Shown: positions 61,803-64,000 of the stretch, piece after piece
How positions within the stretch are numbered: position 1 is the stretch's first letter
Layout: every line of letters starts with the position of its first letter
From: Phycisphaerales bacterium
Lineage (GTDB): Bacteria > Planctomycetota > Phycisphaerae > Phycisphaerales > UBA1924
Length of the DNA stretch: 64,000 nt
Direction: 5' to 3'
Assembly (NCBI GenBank): GCA_017642965.1
Contig: JAEPOJ010000012.1
Location: forward strand, 1-64,000
Translations under genes and position numbers: made by a program
The notes under the pieces: model-generated
What the model was told of the DNA's origin: nothing
Seen by the model: only the letters and a program-made list of their open reading frames with translations
Database searches by the model: none

Positions 61803-62746
61803 GCGACAGCGCGTTGCGAACGAGCATCGCCGGGATCGACCTCTCGAGCCCGATCCTGCTCGCGGCGGGCACGGCTGGAGTCCTGTCGGAGATGCGCGAT
61901 GTGCTCGACCCCGCACAGCTCGGCGGGATCGTGACCAAGTCGATCACAAAGGAAGTCAGGCACGGGAACCCGTTCCCCCGGATCACCTTTGCGCGTGCGG
62001 GCATGATGAACGCGATCGGGCTGGCGAACCCTGGGATCGATGCGTTTGCGCGTGACGAGGGCAAGAAGGCGGCGTCGATGGGTTGCCCGATCATCGGGTC
62101 CGTTGCCGGGGATCGACTGGACGATTACGTCGAGGTCGCGACCAGGCTCGCATCGATCGACGGTATCCGGGCCATCGAGGCGAATGTCTCCTGCCCGAAC
62201 GTGCACTCCGGGCTGGAGTTTGGGAGTGATCCCGTGGCACTCAGGGACCTGATCACAGCGATGGCGGGCGCGATCGGGGAGACCCCGATGTTTGTGAAGC
62301 TCTCCCCGGTGACGGTCGGGACGCCCAACACCATCGTGGATCTGGCACGGGTCGCGATCGAATCGGGCGCGCGCGGGCTGACCCTGACCAACACGGTCCC
62401 CGCGATGGGTATCGATGTGCAAACGCGTAAGCCGATACTCGCGAACGTCACTGGCGGCCTGAGTGGACCGGCGATTCACCCGATCGTGGTTCGCCTCGTG
62501 CACCTGGTGTATCGGGGGCTCGCGAAAGACGCGGGTGTGCCGATCATCGCGGCGGGTGGCGTAACACGATGGGAAGATGCCGCGGAGTTCATCCTTGCGG
62601 GGGCGAGCGCGGTACAGATTGGTGCGGGCAGCTTCGCGTCCCCACGTGCGAGCGTCAGGATGCGCAAGAAACTGTCGAGCTGGGTGCTCGACCAGGGCGC
62701 GAGCAGCGTGCAGGAACTGGTCGGTCAGGTGCGGCTGGGCGACTGA
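61799..62746 (+). CDS. pyrD: Dihydroorotate dehydrogenase, class 1
   Basis: 315 residues. GTG at 61799 overlaps the cmk stop by 4 bp. SPILLAAGTAGVLSEMRDVL and GGIVTKSITKEVRHGNPFPR (FMN-binding Lys), AIEANVSCPNVHSGLEFGSD (catalytic Cys of class 1B), FVKLSPVTVGTPNTIVDLAR and LTLTNTVPAMGID, then GLSGPAIHPIVVRLVHLVYR and AGASAVQIGAGSF, complete the barrel. It oxidises dihydroorotate to orotate in pyrimidine synthesis. Whether NAD-dependent with a PyrK partner is not shown. It overlaps the convergent GT4 gene by 22 bp. Confidence 0.95.
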   Translation: MSDSALRTSIAGIDLSSPILLAAGTAGVLSEMRDVLDPAQLGGIVTKSITKEVRHGNPFPRITFARAGMMNAIGLANPGIDAFARDEGKKAASMGCPIIGSVAGDRLDDYVEVATRLASIDGIRAIEANVSCPNVHSGLEFGSDPVALRDLITAMAGAIGETPMFVKLSPVTVGTPNTIVDLARVAIESGARGLTLTNTVPAMGIDVQTRKPILANVTGGLSGPAIHPIVVRLVHLVYRGLAKDAGVPIIAAGGVTRWEDAAEFILAGASAVQIGAGSFASPRASVRMRKKLSSWVLDQGASSVQELVGQVRLGD

Positions 62747-63930
62747 GCCGCCGCGGCCTCGTGCACCGACCAGTAGTGCTCGAACGATGCGACGAAGGTG
62801 TGGTTCTTCATCAGCTCGACGCCGTTGGTTCCCAGCGTGCTTCGCAGATCATCATCGCACGCGAGCCTGACCATGGTGTCGATCCACGCCGGCTCTTCGT
62901 CGTGCCTGAGCACGAACGCGGTGGGCGTGTCGTGGTGCTGGTCGTAGACGATCTCCTTGGGGCCGCCTTGATCGGTGACGATGACCGGGAGCCCGGAGGC
63001 CTGGGCCTCCATGACGACCTGTCCGAGGGTGTCGGTGGTTGAGGGGAAGATGAAGAAGTCGCACGACGCGTAGAGCGTGGCAAGCTCGACGCCATGGCGG
63101 AACCCGAGGAAGTGTGCCCCCTGCGGGGCGAGCTTCTCCTCCATCTCGGCGCGGTAGGGGCCGTCGCCGATGATGACCAACTCGATCTCCCTGCCCTGGG
63201 CTTGGACTCGTTCACGAATGGTGGGCCACATGCGGACGAGCATCGGGAGATTCTTCTCGGTGCTTACGCGCCCGCAGAAAACGGCCTTGATCGAGTCCTC
63301 CTTGAGCCCGTAACCCGCCCAGATGCTCGTGTCGCGTAGCGTGTGGTCGAATCTGGTATCGTCGAACCCGGCGCGGAGGCGGACAAGCTTTTCTTCCCGA
63401 ACGCCGAGATCGACGAGTCGCTGGGCGTAGTCGGCGCTGCGCGAGAAGACGTACTTGAACCGCCTGTAGAAGAACCGCATGTGCCCGCGGCAGAGCGCGG
63501 AGCACAGCGAGTTATCGAACAGCTCATCGATATACGCTGGGAAGTCGGTGTGGTAGACACCAACGATGGGTATCCGCATCAGGCGTGCAGCGAGAAAACC
63601 AACGGTGCCCACTGGGCCGGGGGTCGAAACGTGGATGACGTCCGGTGCGTACTCCTGCGCTGCGCGCATCATCTCGAAAGCGGGGGGGAGGGCGATCTCA
63701 AGGGTCTCGTACCCGGGCATGGCGCGGGCGTAGATCGGCGTGAAGTTGCGTACCCCATCAACCTGGGGCATCTTGAGGCGTGTCGAGGTGAACACGCACA
63801 GATCGTGGTTCGTGTCGTGAGCCGTCTGCGCGGTGTTCTGGATGAACCGGCACACGCCGTTGATGTCCGCCAGCGTGTCCGTGAACTTCAGGACTCGTAT
63901 CGGTTTCGTTGTGGTGTGTTGCGCGATCAT
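62725..63930 (-). CDS. GT4-family glycosyltransferase
   Basis: 401 residues from ATG at 63930. N-terminal Rossmann half: VLKFTDTLADINGVCRFIQN (the G-V acceptor loop), PDVIHVSTPGPVGTVGFLAA and GVYHTDFPAYIDELFDNSLC. The C-terminal half has AVFCGRVSTEKNLPMLVRMW, VIIGDGPYRAEMEEKLAP, LYASCDFFIFPSTTDTLGQV (the E-x7-E region is VVMEAQASGLPVIVTDQGGP). GT-B fold with nucleotide-sugar donor. Similar to monogalactosyl/mannosyl-diacylglycerol or PimB-type enzymes. It probably builds a surface glycolipid; the acceptor is unknown. Its last 22 bp overlap pyrD in the opposite orientation. Confidence 0.92.
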   Translation of the reverse strand: MIAQHTTTKPIRVLKFTDTLADINGVCRFIQNTAQTAHDTNHDLCVFTSTRLKMPQVDGVRNFTPIYARAMPGYETLEIALPPAFEMMRAAQEYAPDVIHVSTPGPVGTVGFLAARLMRIPIVGVYHTDFPAYIDELFDNSLCSALCRGHMRFFYRRFKYVFSRSADYAQRLVDLGVREEKLVRLRAGFDDTRFDHTLRDTSIWAGYGLKEDSIKAVFCGRVSTEKNLPMLVRMWPTIRERVQAQGREIELVIIGDGPYRAEMEEKLAPQGAHFLGFRHGVELATLYASCDFFIFPSTTDTLGQVVMEAQASGLPVIVTDQGGPKEIVYDQHHDTPTAFVLRHDEEPAWIDTMVRLACDDDLRSTLGTNGVELMKNHTFVASFEHYWSVHEAAAAQSPSRT

Positions 63931-63978
63931 GTCGTGAATGATTGTTAGGGACGATCAATGAGGAGATTCAGACCGCGC

Positions 63979-64000
63979 AAAGAAAAGCCCCGCGCCGGGG
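63979..64000 (-). terminator. Partial terminator at the window edge
   Basis: CCCCG-CGC-CGGGG (63988-64000) with TTTTCTTT following on the minus strand. It would end a gene lying to the right on the minus strand. The stem is cut by the window edge, so its full length is not seen. Confidence 0.5.

Overview
The window is GC-rich chromosomal DNA from a bacterium that is most likely a planctomycete of the class Phycisphaerae. Four things point there. Three secreted proteins end in a dockerin-like segment (D-x-N/D-x-DG-x-x-x-FFDVS-x-FL) that finishes in a Gly-Cys tail. One protein ends in a PEP-CTERM-like tail. At least five membrane proteins carry the same CxxCxYxLxGL...CPECG zinc ribbon. Housekeeping genes are mixed with many family-poor membrane and secreted proteins. 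LpxA, an Lpt-like giant protein and an OprB-type porin indicate a diderm envelope. There is no rRNA, CRISPR array, transposase or prophage; one tRNA gene is present. Genus and species cannot be assigned from the sequence alone.

Layout. 1-4970: lipB (cut by the edge) is divergent from a tightly overlapped run lpxA, WalJ-like metallo-hydrolase, methyltransferase, rsfS, aroB. 5123-8247: a ParA-type ATPase fused to a glycogen-binding (CBM48/AMPK-beta) domain, followed by a MinD/FlhG-like protein that seems to have lost its P-loop; this pair is the strongest candidate for an undescribed system. 8272-15169 (minus strand): FG-GAP propeller protein, clpX, a SHOCT-like membrane protein, a family-less protein, a DUF418 protein with an inserted zinc ribbon, a HAD phosphatase and acylphosphatase. 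15383-19938: dnaG and rpoD, then a DUF899 protein. 19951-23557 (minus): a pseudopilin and putA. 23677-26456: ribF, mnmA and a small unknown protein. 26573-32319 (minus): a DNA methylase-like protein, zinc-ribbon membrane proteins around an NrnA-like DHH phosphoesterase, an STN-domain protein and a cupredoxin with dockerin tail. 32438-33862: photolyase.

34010-36739: a fasciclin (FAS1) protein divergent from an ECF sigma factor and an RskA-type anti-sigma factor, the same trio as mycobacterial SigK-RskA-MPT70/83. 36821-42088: a PEP-CTERM protein, an unknown protein, an NAD-binding dehydrogenase, and a CHASE histidine kinase with an Rcp1-like response regulator that lacks an ordinary start codon. 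A tRNA-Thr(CGU) gene follows at 42250-42322. 42482-49332: an M43 metalloprotease with dockerin tail, a DUF6624 lipoprotein, an aldo/keto reductase, two tandem zinc-ribbon membrane paralogues, a TPR protein and an OprB-like porin with a perfect palindrome centred on its start codon.

49333-64000: mutS, trxA, a TetR regulator divergent from an AhpD-like protein, a cluster of four hairpins, truB, two membrane proteins of unknown function, a 1040-residue LptC/LptA-like protein, a TIM-barrel epimerase-like protein, cmk, pyrD and a GT4 glycosyltransferase.

Start codons were chosen from Shine-Dalgarno spacing and family alignment. GTG and TTG starts are common, and several neighbours overlap by 4 bp (ATGA or GTGA), which suggests translational coupling. 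All family assignments are by recognition of motifs; no database search was run.
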